Source of the DNA: Pratylenchus scribneri
Lineage: Eukaryota; Nematoda; Chromadorea; Rhabditida; Pratylenchidae
Assembly: GCA_030063045.1 (NCBI GenBank)
Contig: JAQSEB010000147.1
Span: 1,637,423 to 1,701,422 of the forward strand
Direction: 5' to 3'
Length of the DNA: 64,000 nt
Below are positions 25,201-40,031 of the stretch, piece after piece (the stretch's first letter is position 1; each line of letters starts with the position of its first letter). The translations under genes and the position numbers were made by a program. The notes under the pieces were generated by a model. That model was given only the letters and a program-made list of their open reading frames with translations. It had not been told where the DNA came from and did no database searches.

Positions 25201-28200
25201 AAATCCATCTTAAATCCACTATCGGTTTTTCCTATCCTATTTTCAATTATTATGAGTAGAGCTATAAATCTTCTGGATTGAATTTTGTGAACTCGATTAT
25301 ATCTAATCTCTAATTGAATTCAAATTTTCACCAGATGGAACGAATAATAATGACACAAAATTGCTTTTAATGTTCCTTGAATGGATTCAAAATTCCACTT
25401 TGGGCGATTTCGAGATCCGCCTTTGGACTGGCCGCCTTCTTTCCAATTTCTTGGCCATTTTTGAAGGAGAAGAAAAACCCTCACTTTCTGCCAAAATCAA
25501 TACAATCGTTTGCCATTTTGAACAATTCATCGGAGCAGTACGGGAAAAATATTCAACAAAATACAAAGAAATTGAAATGGATTTACGCAATTTTATTCGA
25601 GTGGTCCGCTACACAGATTTGAATTTATGGAGTGTGCACGACTCAGCCAAGAAGGCCCATGTTCAATTGTTCAGAATTTTACGCAATTATAAGGTAGAGA
25701 TATTTTTAAAAAATTAATTAATAATAAATTAAGAAATTTTAATATTAATTTAAATTAATTTATTTTTAAAAATAATTTAATAAATTTAGGAAATGTTCAA
25801 TGAATCTTTGTGCACACTTTTACTCGATAAACTGCCAAAATTGCCTGAAATTGCCCTCAAAAATTATAGAAAATTGCCAACAATTGCTGATAAATTCACA
25901 TTTTCCAAATTACCATTGGCGCAAATGTTTGCTTCATTTGGCAATCGATTTGAATGTTCCACTTTGGAATTGTTGGATTTTGATGGAATTGATGCAATGA
26001 AGGAGGCGGCAATTGATTTACTCAAATTAATTAAAACCGATTTGAATTATGAAGATCCAAATGGAGGTGGGGAAAATTTAAAAATTATAGAAAAATAATA
26101 ATGAAAATATATCAATTTATCCATAAAAAATCTTTGAATTATCAATTATCCAAGAATATGTATAAAATTTATCATTTTTGATACTTGCCCACATAGGGCA
26201 TTAGGATTAAAGTTAATTTTAAATTGGGGCTAAAGCTTTAGCCTCTAGCTCTAGGTAGGATATAGATTTGACCAAGTTTTTATGACCTCGAAATATTGAT
26301 TTTTTGAGACAAAAATTATCATTAAATTTAATCTTTTTTGGTAAATTTAAGGCAAAAAAGATGGCAAAGGAGACCAAAAAAGTGCGGATGAAGTAAAATT
26401 GGCAAATGAAAAAATGCAGGGACGTGCTTTATTTGAACGGCAACAATTTTTTGCTAAATTACTTCGAACAACAACCCAATTTGGACTGGCATCCAGGCGG
26501 GCACAAAATTTGGATTCCGAGGCATTGACGATTCAAACATTGGCCGAAATTCCTTTGCTTAATCAATTTGATGGATCTGAAAAGGTAAAATAATTCCAAT
26601 TTTTTGTTGATTTATATGATATTATTTAATTAGTTAAATCAATTATTTCGGCACGCTGTTGCGTCCAGAAATGTATTTTTACGTCAATTTGCCGCCTGTC
26701 GTCGACAACAACAAGCACATTTGATGAATCAAATTTCTGTGGCCAATTTGGAACATTTGCATGGAATTGTGGAATTTGGACTTCATTGGCTTTATTGTGC
26801 CCTACGGGCATTGGAGCAAAAAGTGACACGGGAAGGATGGAATCTTCAACAAATTTCCAAATGTTTTGACGCACAATTGGCCAATTTTAACATTGAAAAG
26901 GTAAGTTTTTTAATTTAAAATAATAAAAATTTACGATATTTTGGATAATTAATAAATAATTTTTTAATGATATTAATTTTTAAAAACAATAATTAATTTA
27001 AATATTTCTTTAGGACCAATCAAAATTGGATCATTCACTAATGAATGCGAAATTTATGGAAAATTGCAAGAATTTTGATCAAATTGCTTCAATTGCCGAG
27101 AAAATGCGTCAAATTCTTTGTTGTTGCCCAAAAAGGACATCATCCGAATTAACCAATTTGGGAGCATCAATTCAAAATTTACAAGAACCTTTGGGTCAAT
27201 TACGAGAAGATGACCAGGAATACAGGGAATTATTGGCAGAATTGGATGCATTGAACACATTAATTTACCAAATTGTAAATTTGCACAAAGAAGAGGCACA
27301 ACACATTTTGTATTTGCCAATTGGTGGACAAAATCCAAAAGAATGGTCAGCAATTTGGTACAGGTGACTACTTTTTTGCAAATTTTTTTTTATAAAATAT
27401 ATTTCGGATTTTTTTAATTAAAAAATTATATTTCTTCTAGGTAAGTATTTAAAAATGTATAAAAATGAACAAAATTAAAAATTTTCTATGGGCAGTTTCG
27501 AACCTATGACCCCTAAATATTGAAAAATGAAAGTAGAAATAGACTCTTCATTCGAAATTTTAATAAAATTTTTTAGACTAAAAATCTACTGTAAAATATT
27601 GTGTAAAAAAAGTATTAGAGTGAACTAAGCCAAGGAAAAAATAGATTCCTCTAAAAGTGTTCGAACGGACTCCAAAAATTCTAAAATCCTAATTATGCAA
27701 ATTGGGGTAACCGATTTGACCACAAGGCTTATGACTAGAACTCGCTAAATCAAACACAAATTTCAATTAAAAGTTTTTATTTTTAAAGGGATCGCATGGA
27801 TTCATATGAATCAACATTCACTCAACTTGTTGGAATGTTGCGAACATCGCTGGATGGAACCAAAATTGGGCATTATTTCCCGAATGAATCCAAACAAATT
27901 TGTTCACTCATTGACAAACAACATTCACCACAAAATATGGAATTGAATGATTTTAACGGACAATTTGAATTAACAGAATTGGATACAATCAAAAATTCAT
28001 TGCTTCTTCATTTCCAATCAATTTACAAGGAAATTGAACAACTCAATGGCAACAATAATGCAATGAAACCATTGGATTGTGTTAAACAATTAATTGGGTT
28101 CATTGGCCAATCTGGACATTTAGAAGTAAGTTAATATAAATGATTGTTGATGTGACAAAAAAAGAAGAAAAACCCATTAAAATTACAGAGAAAAAAAAAA

Positions 28201-31200
28201 GAATAACGCCAAAACAATTATAGCGTTTAGATGGGTTATCGTATACCTACACAAACTATATACCTCCCCAATTGATAGGATCTTTTCCGGATCTTCGAAT
28301 GGTATTTACTATTTAATTTGTTATGGTTTAATTATTAAAATTAAAGGTTAAAAAGTAAAAACAATTGGTTTTTGGTATAAATTATTTAAATCTAAGCCAA
28401 AACATAATCAAGCATTGCGTCTTGACCAGATCTATCGATTGGGTATAAGTATAACGTATAATGTTTATTTCGGCAATTTTTAGTCTTTTTTCGGCAAATA
28501 AAATATTTCTTTTAATTAATTATTAAATGATAAAAATAAATTATTTAATTTTTAGGGAAGTGAAAAACTTGGCCGACTGTTCCTGGCAATACAATTACAA
28601 TCCTCCTCTCCATGTCAAAATTCACTAGAGAAAAGTTGCACATTGGCCAAGGGAACCAGCCTCATATTCGGCAGTCTTTTGCATTATTTGCGTGAATTCA
28701 TTTGTCAATTGGCCTCATTCCAAGCAATTTGGATCGAAATTGGAAGGTGAAAATCGAAACAAATATTAATTTTTGATAATATTATATTTTAGTCATTTAT
28801 TGGCCAAAGGTTTTGTAAATCAAATTCCAAACCCGGAGCAGGCAAAAGGTGAAGATAAGGTGACCAAAGATGGTTGTGGATTTGGTGAAGGCGATGTGAC
28901 CGCAGATGCAAAGGATGTTGGTGCCGAAGTGGAAACAATGGAACAAATTGAGGGTTTAAAGGTGCCAATATTTAATAATTTTTTCTTATTGAAATTTGAT
29001 TTATTAGGAAAATGGTCAAAAAGAAGGTGAAGCAAACGAAGATCAAACTGGACAAGATCAGCAGAAATTACCGGAAGTTGATCAACCAATCGATGTGGAG
29101 GATGATTTTGCCGGTAATTTAGAAGGATTGGATGCGGAAGAACAGCAACAGGATGGACAAGAAGAAATTGGTAATTTTATTCTGTAAAGATAGGATTTTT
29201 AGATCTCAAAAATCACGAAAATAACCTATTGAGATTTTTCCATAAAATTTACAAAAATAAATTTTCGATAACTTTTTTTTTTTCAAAAACTGTAAAAATA
29301 TTCAATAAAACATTATTTTTGTACTTTTTTCTTTAAATTTGATGCATAAAAAATAGATCGTAAAAATCCGTTCCCTATATACATAATTTGTAAAACGGAA
29401 AATGTTGATTAAAATAGATGAAGGTGAAGAACACACAGAAGATCAAGCCAATTGGGACTTTGGCGATGTGGATGAGGCAGAAGAAACCCAGCTTGATCCA
29501 AAATTATGGGAGCCAGAAGCGGAAGATAAACAAGGGAAGGAGGAAATGAAGGACGGTGGAAAAGGTGGGAATAAATCTATTTTAATTGATTAATTTTTTT
29601 GATTAAACTAATTTTGCATTTAATTCAATTTATAATTCTTAGAAGGTGCCCAAGAATTGACTGATGAATTGACAGCGGCCCAAGATGAAGTGGAACAAAT
29701 TGCTGAAGGAAATGATGCAAATTTGGACCAACAAACTCAAAAAGAAGTCCAAGAAAAAGAAGATTTTGAAATGAACAATGATGAACAAAAACAGCAAAAT
29801 GAAGAAGGAAATTTGAATGATGCTGAAATGGAGGAAGAAGAAAATGGGGAAGAAGGAAGATCGGCGGAGAAAGAAATGGAAATGGCCGAACAAAAAGAAG
29901 GAGATGAGCAAATTGATGAAGAAGAAATGATGGAAATTGAAGAAGATGAGGAAGTGGTGGAAAGAGGAGAAAATTGTGCTGAAATGGCCGATCCAAACGA
30001 AAATGTTGCCGCCGAAGACAAAGAAGAGGAATGTTCACCGAATGAAGCAAATTCTCCAAATGAACAAATGCCGCAACAACCGGAAGCCGTTGGTGTCGAT
30101 GAGGGAATGCCAAATGCAGGAAAAGCTGATGATGATGATGAGACGGAAAATGATGGCGATGAACGGAGAAGAATGGAGGGGGCAAATGGAGGAAATGATA
30201 ATGGGCAAAATCCGAAAGAAAACCACCTGGACCAAACAAACAGTTCAAATGCTGCACTTCAAACCAGGGAAAACTCTAAATTGAAAGAAAATTCTACCAT
30301 TGAAGAAGAAAGGCTGAAAGAAAGGTCAAATGAGCAGCAAAAAGGCCCAGAATCATCGAATCAGTCGGCAGAAGAACGAGAAGAAAACATTGAAGAAAAT
30401 AACGCAACAGAGGAATTAGAACCATCGGATGAACAAAATGTAATATTAATGCAATTTCAATTGAATATTTTGATTCCATATTTTAGTTTTCTGCCCAAGC
30501 AACTTCCACTGAAGAACAGGCTCGCCGGACTCGAAAAATTTTTGAGGCAACTCTGCAACGTTTAAAGAAATTCATGAACAAGGAAGGGGATTTGGCCAAA
30601 CAAAATGAAGAAGAAGAGCGGAATAAATTTTCGAAAATGGGCGAAAATGATGCTGATGGAATGGAATTGGATGTAGAAAATGAGCATACAGGAACGGGGA
30701 TTGCCGAAGAAAATGATGGGCAATTGGAGAGAAATATTTTTCTTCAATTAGGCGATAAACAGGTAGGTCTTAAATTAACAAACAAATATTTATTGTCAAA
30801 AACGAATGAAAATGTAAAAAAAAATTAAATTCCCAGATAGTTTTCAAAATTAAAGGATATTAACCGGTTTAAACCTTAATTAGGTTTCTAATATAAAATA
30901 TAATTAAGTTCACTTTGTTAAACCTAAAATAAAAAATTCTAGATTTATCGATTGGGTATGGTTTATGAGTTTAGGGTAAACTAAACTTACTGAACCGTTA
31001 CTATTATTCGTTATTTTACAGTCTTTTTTCGCCAAATTAAATATTTCCCATTTAACAAATCATTACCTATTAAAAAATTCCATTCCAAATTTCAGAATCC
31101 AAATGTTCTTGCCACAAATGATGGCATCGATACGGCAATAATTGACAAACTTTGTTCCGAATTTGATCGAATGGAACAGCAACAAAACGACAATAATCAA

Positions 31201-33589
31201 TCCCCAAATAATGAAGAAAGAATGCCAATGGAATTGCAACGAAAATGGGCAATGATCACTGATAGTATTGCACCGTTGGCCGCTGAATTGACCGAATCGC
31301 TGCGAACAATTTTGGAGCCGACAATCGCAAATCGACTTCAGTACGTTTTCCTCTCAATCATTTCGCTTTTAAGAAATAATTTTCAGAGGAGACTATCGCA
31401 CCGGAAAACGATTGAACATGCGTCGATTGATCACATTTATTGCCAGCGACTATCGAAAAGATCGAATTTGGTTGCGGCGAACGAAATTGGCAAAGAGGAA
31501 TTATCAAATTTGCATTGCCGTTGACAATTCACAAAGCATGCAACATAATCACATGACAGAGGTGAATCTCTTCCATACATTCTCATTAAGAAACTGAGTA
31601 AAATGACCAAAAAATTATTTGAAAATAACAGTAAATATATTATTTAAATAACCTCAAAATGAACAGAGAATTAAAATTATCTATTATTTGGAACTTTAGT
31701 TTTAACTTTTAACATTTAGAAATTTTTTTAAATGTTCATATTTTTCATTTAGAATTTTGATACTCATAGTGATTTTACAATCAGGCAAATTATATGTTTT
31801 TTTAAACGGTTTTTTCTTCTAAGAAAAAATCACAATAACTAAAATAATTGGTAAATATAAGCCAATAAAAAATTTTTGATTTGTAGCCCTATTTACCTAT
31901 TATAAAAAATAGTTTATCTATTTTATTTTTGACTCAAATCATTCAAATTCCTTAAAGATCACTTGCAATGCCCTTTGCCTAATTCAACGCGCCCTCAATC
32001 AATTGGAAATTGGCCAACTTGCAATTTGCTCATTTGGCTCTCAAGTCAATTTGGTCAATGATTTCACCTCTGCCACTGGCGGGGATGACCCAAATTTGGG
32101 CATCCGAATTCTCCAAGAACTCAAATTTGATCAACAACGAACGGATTTGGCCGGAATGCTTTCCAGCTGCTTTGCCCTATTCAAAATGGCCAGAGAACGA
32201 AGCACACAACCCGTTGAACAAATGCTCATCATTCTTGGCGATGGCCGGGGAGTGTTGACCGAGGGAGTGGAGCGGATAAATAAAGCAAGTTTAAATTGAA
32301 TAATTTGCCGAAAAACATTGAAATTCCAGGCATGACCACGGCTACGGCTAAGCCGCGGTTAGCCGCGGCTAGCCGCGGCTACGGGCGGCTAACGGCTACC
32401 AATTTTGAAAATTTGACGGCTAAAGGGCGGCTAACGGCTATAAACCCATAGCCGCGGTTAGCCGCGGGATAGCCGCCATCCACAAATTTTCTATTTTTTA
32501 AAGAACTTTTCTTAAAATTCCCTCCATCAATATTTATTATTTTTTTAATTTACAAATTTTTGCCATTATTTTAAAATTTTTGGTAAATAATTTGCAAATT
32601 TTTCCCTGCGGGATAATTTTTTGCCTATTTTTTCTTTTCTGGACTATTTTTTAAAAATTTTTTTGACTAAAAATTTTTTTTCTAAAATACGGTTAACCGC
32701 GGCTAGCCGCGGGCGGCTACGGCTATAAAATTTCAAAAAATTGGCGGCTACGGGCGGCTACGGCTATGAAATAGCCACGGCTAAAACGGCTACGGCTATA
32801 GAAAAATTGTAGCCGTGGTCATGCCTGTGAAATTCTAGGAAGGGAAGAGTAAAACGCCAAACGAATTATAACGGCTTAGGAATTATCCCCAGATCCGTAT
32901 ACCGTATACCCAATCGATAGATCTCACAAATAACATTTAATTTGATTATATTTTTGTTTTTAACCAGTTTTAAATGATTTTGAACCAAAAATGAAAAGCG
33001 GTTTAAACCATTTATTTAATACCTTTTAATTTTTGTCAATTTAATGGTTGTGGTTTGGAAATGTAGGACAAACCTTTAAAAACCATTATAATTATTTTGG
33101 CGTTATTTACTCTTTTTTATCAACAATTTCCATATTATTTAGGGCATAAATGTTTTTTTCAATAAATTAAATAACATCCATTATTTGATGATGAAATAAT
33201 TAATTGATTCCAATAAATTTAAGGCCCTAACCCAGCTGAATTCCAATCATGTCACTGTGCTCTACCTTATAATGGATTCAATGGACAAATCAATTATGCA
33301 AATGCGAATTGCCGATTTCAACAATGGAAAATGCACATTTCGCCCCTATATGCAGTCATTCCCATTTCAATTGTTTGCCATCGTCAAGAACACACATTCA
33401 TTGCCGGCAACAATGGCCGAGGCAGTCAGGCAATGGTTCGAATATACATCAACGTCCGGGGTCATCTCCACAATAGATAAAGGGCTATGCAATTATGGGC
33501 ATGTCCACAATTCTGCAATTATGGGCGTTTTCGACTATAATAAATCAGAAATCGGTTTTGGACCCAACAAACCTTATACCATTTTGTAG
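10242..33589 (+). CDS. MDN1: Midasin, six-AAA dynein-like ribosome-maturation ATPase
   Basis: Nuclear ATPase (Rea1/Mdn1) that strips assembly factors from pre-60S particles. The start ATG at 10242 opens a short acidic N-terminus of about 95 aa. Walker A sites: AAA1 GPFGCGKT 10572, AAA2 GETGVGKTS 11635, AAA3 GETSAGKTS 13436, AAA4 GETGCGKTT 14983, AAA5 GSPGAGKSS 17013, AAA6 GPSHAGKRS 19078. Walker B: LLENID, LLVDEIN, IILDELN, LLIDEIS, WILLDE-MN (split by an intron), LLVEDVN. A long helical linker follows (about 20080-28750), then an acidic D/E-rich region (28800-30750) and the MIDAS domain with DNSQSM at 31522-31539 and FGSQVNLV at 32036. The end pattern SFPFQLFAI-LPATMAEAVRQWFEY (about 33355-33450) is the normal family C-terminus. 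The frame then continues about 42 codons into a foldback transposon before stopping at 33589. Dozens of exons; several introns are swollen by MITEs. The whole family layout is present. Length several thousand residues, not counted exactly. Confidence 0.93.
11770..12260. mobile_element. Family C inverted-repeat element in midasin intron
   Basis: The left arm has TTTTGATGATTTTGTTATCAA then AGACTTTTGGCTATTAAA and the right arm their degenerate complements. Inside the right part, a roughly 30-bp motif with CGGGCCTTAAGA is repeated about four times (12100-12200). Related copies lie at about 43735-44045 and 49080-49440. Confidence 0.55.
13558..13690. repeat. Short tandem palindromic repeat in midasin intron
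   Basis: About three to four units built on ACTTTCCGGAACAAAACCGG, each able to form a CTTTCCGG/CCGGAAAG hairpin, separated by AAAAATAAA spacers. They occupy most of the intron between the AAA3 exons. Confidence 0.5.
14290..14640. mobile_element. Family A MITE copy in midasin intron
   Basis: Inverted arms around AATTCTATACCATTCGATGCG and a left-hand complement with TGATCAAGATGCATCATTTG, and a centre with ACCAAACCGGTTTAAACGG. Non-coding. Confidence 0.5.
15080..15470. mobile_element. Family A MITE copy in midasin intron
   Basis: The left arm carries GTGCTCGTCAAGACACATTA, the right arm GCGCGAGATCAATCGATTG and GACATTTTCAATACTTTTT. It separates the AAA4 Walker A exon from the rest of AAA4. Confidence 0.5.
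15985..16065 (+). repeat. tRNA-derived (SINE-like) fragment
   Basis: Contains an A-box-like TTAGTCAAATGGATAATGG and a B-box-like GAGTTCGAAACCC at tRNA spacing, resembling an arginine-tRNA head. No consistent cloverleaf can be drawn, so this is a tRNA pseudogene or SINE head inside a midasin intron, not a working tRNA. Confidence 0.4.
17300..17740. mobile_element. Family A MITE copy in midasin intron
   Basis: The arm ends read AATTGCCGAAAAAATATTG at left and TTTTTCGCCTTTTTCAATG at right, with CCTTATAACCAATCGATAAA and GGTTTAGACGGTTTAATA inside. The element splits the AAA5 Walker B aspartate-glutamate pair (upstream exon) from its next residues (downstream exon). Confidence 0.5.
18595..18690 (-). 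repeat. tRNA-derived (SINE-like) fragment
   Basis: On the minus strand an A-box TTGGCCCAATTGGAAACTC is followed by a B-box CTGGTTCGATCCCGC. The anticodon arm does not fold. A similar, more decayed sequence with GGTTCGAAACTG lies at about 27480-27545 on the same strand. Confidence 0.4.
19250..19620. mobile_element. Family A MITE copy in midasin intron
   Basis: The right arm has ACCACAACAAATTATACC, TGCTTCTTGACGAAAATTTT and CATTTTCAATAATTTTTTCC; the left arm is degenerate. It lies in the intron after the AAA6 Walker A exon. Confidence 0.45.
23770..24690. mobile_element. Family B MITE interrupted by a hAT-type MITE
   Basis: Family B arms: left with AAATTCCGGAATTTACTAG and CTATGAAATTTCAATTTTAA, right with AAATTTCAAAGACTAAATTG and CTAGTAAATTCCAAAATTT. 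A hAT-type MITE (24143-24632) split the right end. All of it lies inside a midasin intron. Confidence 0.6.
24143..24632. mobile_element. hAT-type MITE, 490 bp, with 8-bp TSD, copy 1
   Basis: Ends are CAGGCATGACCACGGCTACG and CGTGGTCATGCCTG in inverted orientation, with further GCGGCTA/TAGCCGC palindromes inside. The target duplication GCCCAAAC is perfect at 24135-24142 and 24633-24640. An 8-bp duplication and CAG-type ends fit the hAT superfamily. No open reading frame; it needs a transposase in trans. It is nearly identical to the copy at 32327-32827, so movement was recent. Confidence 0.85.
28180..28520. mobile_element. Family A MITE copy in midasin intron
   Basis: Contains AATTGATAGGATCTTTTCCG with a complementary right arm ACCAGATCTATCGATTGGG, and ends with TTATTTCGGCAATTTTTAG. 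Non-coding. Confidence 0.5.
30790..31060. mobile_element. Family A MITE remnant in midasin intron
   Basis: A shortened copy: AACCGGTTTAAACC core, right arm AGATTTATCGATTGGGTATG and CTTTTTTCGCCAAATTAAAT. The left arm is mostly lost. Confidence 0.4.
32295..33150. mobile_element. Family A MITE interrupted by a hAT-type MITE
   Basis: The left tip AATTTGCCGAAAAACATTG and the rest of the arm (AAAACGCCAAACGAATTATA onward) are separated by the hAT-type MITE at 32327-32827. The right arm has CTTTTTTATCAACAATTTCC. The whole nest lies in the last large midasin intron, between MIDAS exons. Confidence 0.55.
32327..32827. mobile_element. hAT-type MITE, 501 bp, with 8-bp TSD, copy 2
   Basis: Same ends as copy 1 (CAGGCATGACCACGGC and inverted GTGGTCATGCCTG). 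The target duplication TGAAATTC is perfect at 32319-32326 and 32828-32835. It differs from copy 1 by small indels, including an extra GCGGCTAGCC unit near the left end. No coding capacity. Confidence 0.85.
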
Positions 33590-33863
33590 ATCTCATCGAG
33601 ACGCATCGAATGGTATATAATTTGTCATGGTTTAGTCAAAATTAAATGGTATTAAACCATTTTTTAAGTTTTTGGTTTTAAACTCTTTAATTTTAGGCCA
33701 AACCATGACAAATTATAGACTATTCGATGCGTCTCGATGAGATCTACAAAATGGTATAAGGTCTGTGGGGTCTAAAACCACTTTCTGACTTGTTATAAAT
33801 CGAAAACGCCTATAATTGCAGAATTGTGGACATGCCCATATTTGCAGAATTGTGGAGATGACC
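33461..33863. mobile_element. Foldback MITE (family A type) fused to the midasin 3' end
   Basis: Nearly perfect inverted arms of about 190 bp each: left GGTCATCTCCACAAT at 33461, right ATTGTGGAGATGACC ending at 33863. The arms include ACCATTTTGTAGATCTCATC and CGAGACGCATCGAATGGTAT. The left arm is read as the final roughly 42 codons of the midasin frame. No clear target duplication is seen. Confidence 0.75.
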
Positions 33864-34124
33864 TAGCACCTACATCAAGAAGTTGAATGAATTGTGATAA
33901 AACCAATGATGCCTAATTTGTTATTTTTTATTGATTTTTTGTTGAATTTTTTATTGTTGATTTTTAAATAAATTTTAAATGTTAATATTTATTCATTTAT
34001 AATCGAAAGAAAGTTCATTTTCTTCTTATATTTATGATTTATTAATATTAATTTATTAAAATTAAATTAAAAACTAATTTTACAGGAAATAAAAACTAAA
34101 CAAAACATCCAAATTTGAATAAAT
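33864..34124. other. Intergenic, midasin 3' side
   Basis: AT-rich spacer after the foldback element. It may contain the original midasin stop and 3' end displaced by the insertion. No gene is supported. Confidence 0.4.
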
Positions 34125-36584
34125 ATGCAATTGAGTCGACCGTTACCGCCGGAATTGCACAGTGAATGGCATAAATGTCTGCTGTTGGCCGATGCAATCC
34201 ATGTTTTGGTGAATGTGCCATCCAAAGTTATTTATGTCAATAATTTGCCTAGAATTCGTCGCACTATTCAACGAATCAAAACAGTAAAAAAAATTTTTAA
34301 TGGAATTTCTTAAATAATTTATATGAATTAAATTGGCTTTTTAAATAAATTTTTAATAACATTTCTTGCCCATTTTTCAGACTCTCAAAGAATATATTGG
34401 TACATTGGTCAATGAAGAAGAGGGAAATAATAATCGAGAAGGAGTGGACATTAAAACTGACTTTGAATGGACACCGAAATTTGATGCATTATTGCGTTAT
34501 GGCAATTGGTTAACATCAAAAGAATTTTTATGTATGCGTGGATTTATGGGTGGCAGCATTGTTAGAACACCTGACAATTTCGTGGAAGAATTACTTTTTT
34601 ATATGACAAATACACGGTAAGTTTGATTTCATTCTTTTTTTTTGCATTAAATGTTCAGTCTTCAGTGATTTAAAAACCATATATTAGGAACTAATTTTTG
34701 GAATCTCGGGAGTCAGATTTCAAATTATCTCATTTGACTGGACATGGTTGATTAAATTAAATCTATCAAATTCAGACCGGTATTTACAGTATAAATAATA
34801 GTTAATCATCATAACCAGTTTGGGTTTAAACAATGGTTCAACTTTTTAAACCAAAACTGGTTTAGGTTTAAAAACGGGGATACTTTAAATCAAAAACTTC
34901 TGTGTTTAAACAATGGTTCACTTTTTAAACCAAAATTGGTTTAGGTTTAAACAATGGTTCAGCTATTTAAATTAAAACCGGTTTGGGTTTAAACAATGGT
35001 TCAGCTATTTAAATTAAAAACGGTTTGGGTTTAAACAATGGTTCAGCTATTTAAATTAAAACCGGTTTGGGTTTAAACAATGGTTCATCTTTTTAAATCA
35101 AAACTGGTTTAGGTTTAAACAAAGATTTTTAAAACAAAACCGGTTTGGGTTTAAGAAATGGGTAAAATTTTTAAACCAAAATTGGTTTAGGTTTAAACAA
35201 TGGTTCAACATTCAACTTTTTTTAGTTCTCCTCAAATGATGCTTCAATCAGTGCATGTCTTTTTTAAAAATATGAAACCACTTCCATCCTTTTTGAAGCA
35301 ATTATTTAATGACAAGCAATATCAGATTTGGGGTGGATATTTATTCGAATCTGTCGAATGGAAAACTGAAAATGGTCAAATATTACATATTCATGATGGA
35401 CAATTTTCCAATTTATATACCAACGGAGAATATGAATTCACGCTGAATGTGGTTAACAAAATGGATAAGAAGAATTGGTTTAAAATTGAAATATTATTGG
35501 GTTCTTGGGAAGGAGAATTTTTTCGATTATGTTTCACGCCATGGAAAATGGAGGTAGTATTTAAAATTAAAGTATTATAACAATAAAATTTTGATTTTAA
35601 GCCTTTGGATTTTAACAAATGTGGAAAATATGAAATTATTTGGCCGTATAGCAATCGATTCAAACAAAATCGCCCATTCGAGCAAAATGGCAACAAATTG
35701 GAGGCAATGCAAAATATTTCCTGCCGTACCAATAATAAATGGGACATTTTTATTCGTCGCGGTGCCAAATTCACACAATTTCGACATTTCAAAATAAATC
35801 AGGAATATTTTCTCAGTTGCGGTCACTATTATGTCGATTTTTTGATCGAATATATTTCCACTGCAAAGTAAAAACATTTCTTAAATTTTAAAATTAATTT
35901 TTTATTTTCAGACATCCGGAAGAATTTCTCGAATCAATCGAAATGAATTTGCGACAACAAGATGTCCCATCTTTACTCAAAAATCTTCTGAATTTCGTTT
36001 TCGTCGAAAGCATACCAGAAGGTAAAAATAAAAATCCATTTAATTTATATTAATTTATAAATTATTTATTTAGGTGGAAAATTGGTCGAATTTGATAACA
36101 AAAAATTGCATATTCTGTCGGCAAAAATTGCGAAGCCGAAAAATAAATGGTTAAGAAGTTCTTCCGGAAAATTGGAATTCACTTTGGCTAATGGACCGAC
36201 CAATGGGGAATATGTATTCGATTTTGTTTTGCAATTCGTAAATGGATTCAAGAAAATTGATGGAATCAAAATTCAAAAGCGAAAGGTAGCAATGAAAGCA
36301 GAAACTTATTTTTGATAATTCATATAATAAAATTCTTAAAAAAGTGAAAAATTTTTAATTATTTTTTTGCCGCACAAAATAAATTTAAAAAAATACATTT
36401 TATAATATTCTAATTAAAAAACCTCGAATTTATATCTAAAAAATTAATATTAAAGATTGGCGGCATTGCTGAGTTGAAGTGCAACGATCAAATTGAGTTG
36501 GGAAATAAGAGGAAGGCTTCAAATGTTGATGGAGAAAATGGTGAAGATGGACCGACATGTTCCAGCAAATTAATGAAGAAATAA
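34125..36584 (+). CDS. Unrecognised protein of about 480 residues
   Basis: I do not recognise a family. Exons join in phase: 34125-34283 (MQLSRPLPPELHSEWHKC start), 34381-34618, 35225-35554 (SPQMMLQSVHVFFKNMKPLP), 35602-35870, 35912-36021, 36075-36285 and 36455-36584, ending TAA at 36582-36584. There is no signal peptide or membrane helix. The middle is rich in aromatic residues and in alternating beta-like segments (GEYEFTLNVV, KNWFKIEILLG, NKWDIFIRRG), and two halves share a 'NGEY-F' pattern, so a repeated beta-sandwich is possible. The C-terminus is basic/acidic (GNKRKASN, SSKLMKK) and could be a nuclear signal. The second intron (34619-35224) holds an expanded tandem array. Coding is supported by consistent splice phases across seven exons, not by homology. 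Confidence 0.6.
34675..35215. repeat. Degenerate family B element with internal tandem array
   Basis: The left arm resembles family B (TTTGACTGGACATGGTTGA). From about 34815 the central motif GGTTTAAACAATGGTTCA plus an AAACCGGTTT half is repeated about eight to nine times at roughly 41-bp spacing. The right arm is missing. It lies within an intron of the unrecognised gene. Confidence 0.6.
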
Positions 36585-36887
36585 TTGTGGATGAAAACAA
36601 CCGATGAATTTTTAATTAAATTGAGTTGCTTTGATGCTATTTTATTTATTTTTGCATACATAATCTCATTTGTTCACACATTGATTTTGATTTTATTGAT
36701 AAAATTACGTCAGTTTATGCAAATATCAAATTAATTTATAAATTTATTTTGATATTTTTATTAATCGATAGTTCATTGCACTCTAATAATGATTTATGAA
36801 TGAATTAATAAAGTTAATATTGATTAAATATGAAGCAAATTTTATAGGAAAAATAACAAAAAAAAATAATAAATTTGAAAGAAAAAT

Positions 36888-40031
<3,144 letters not shown>

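Noticed and set aside
29625..30257. A 210-residue minus-strand open frame rich in His, Phe and Leu
   Set aside because: It is the mirror of the acidic Glu/Asp/Asn-rich region of midasin; long antisense frames are expected opposite GAA/GAT-rich coding DNA.
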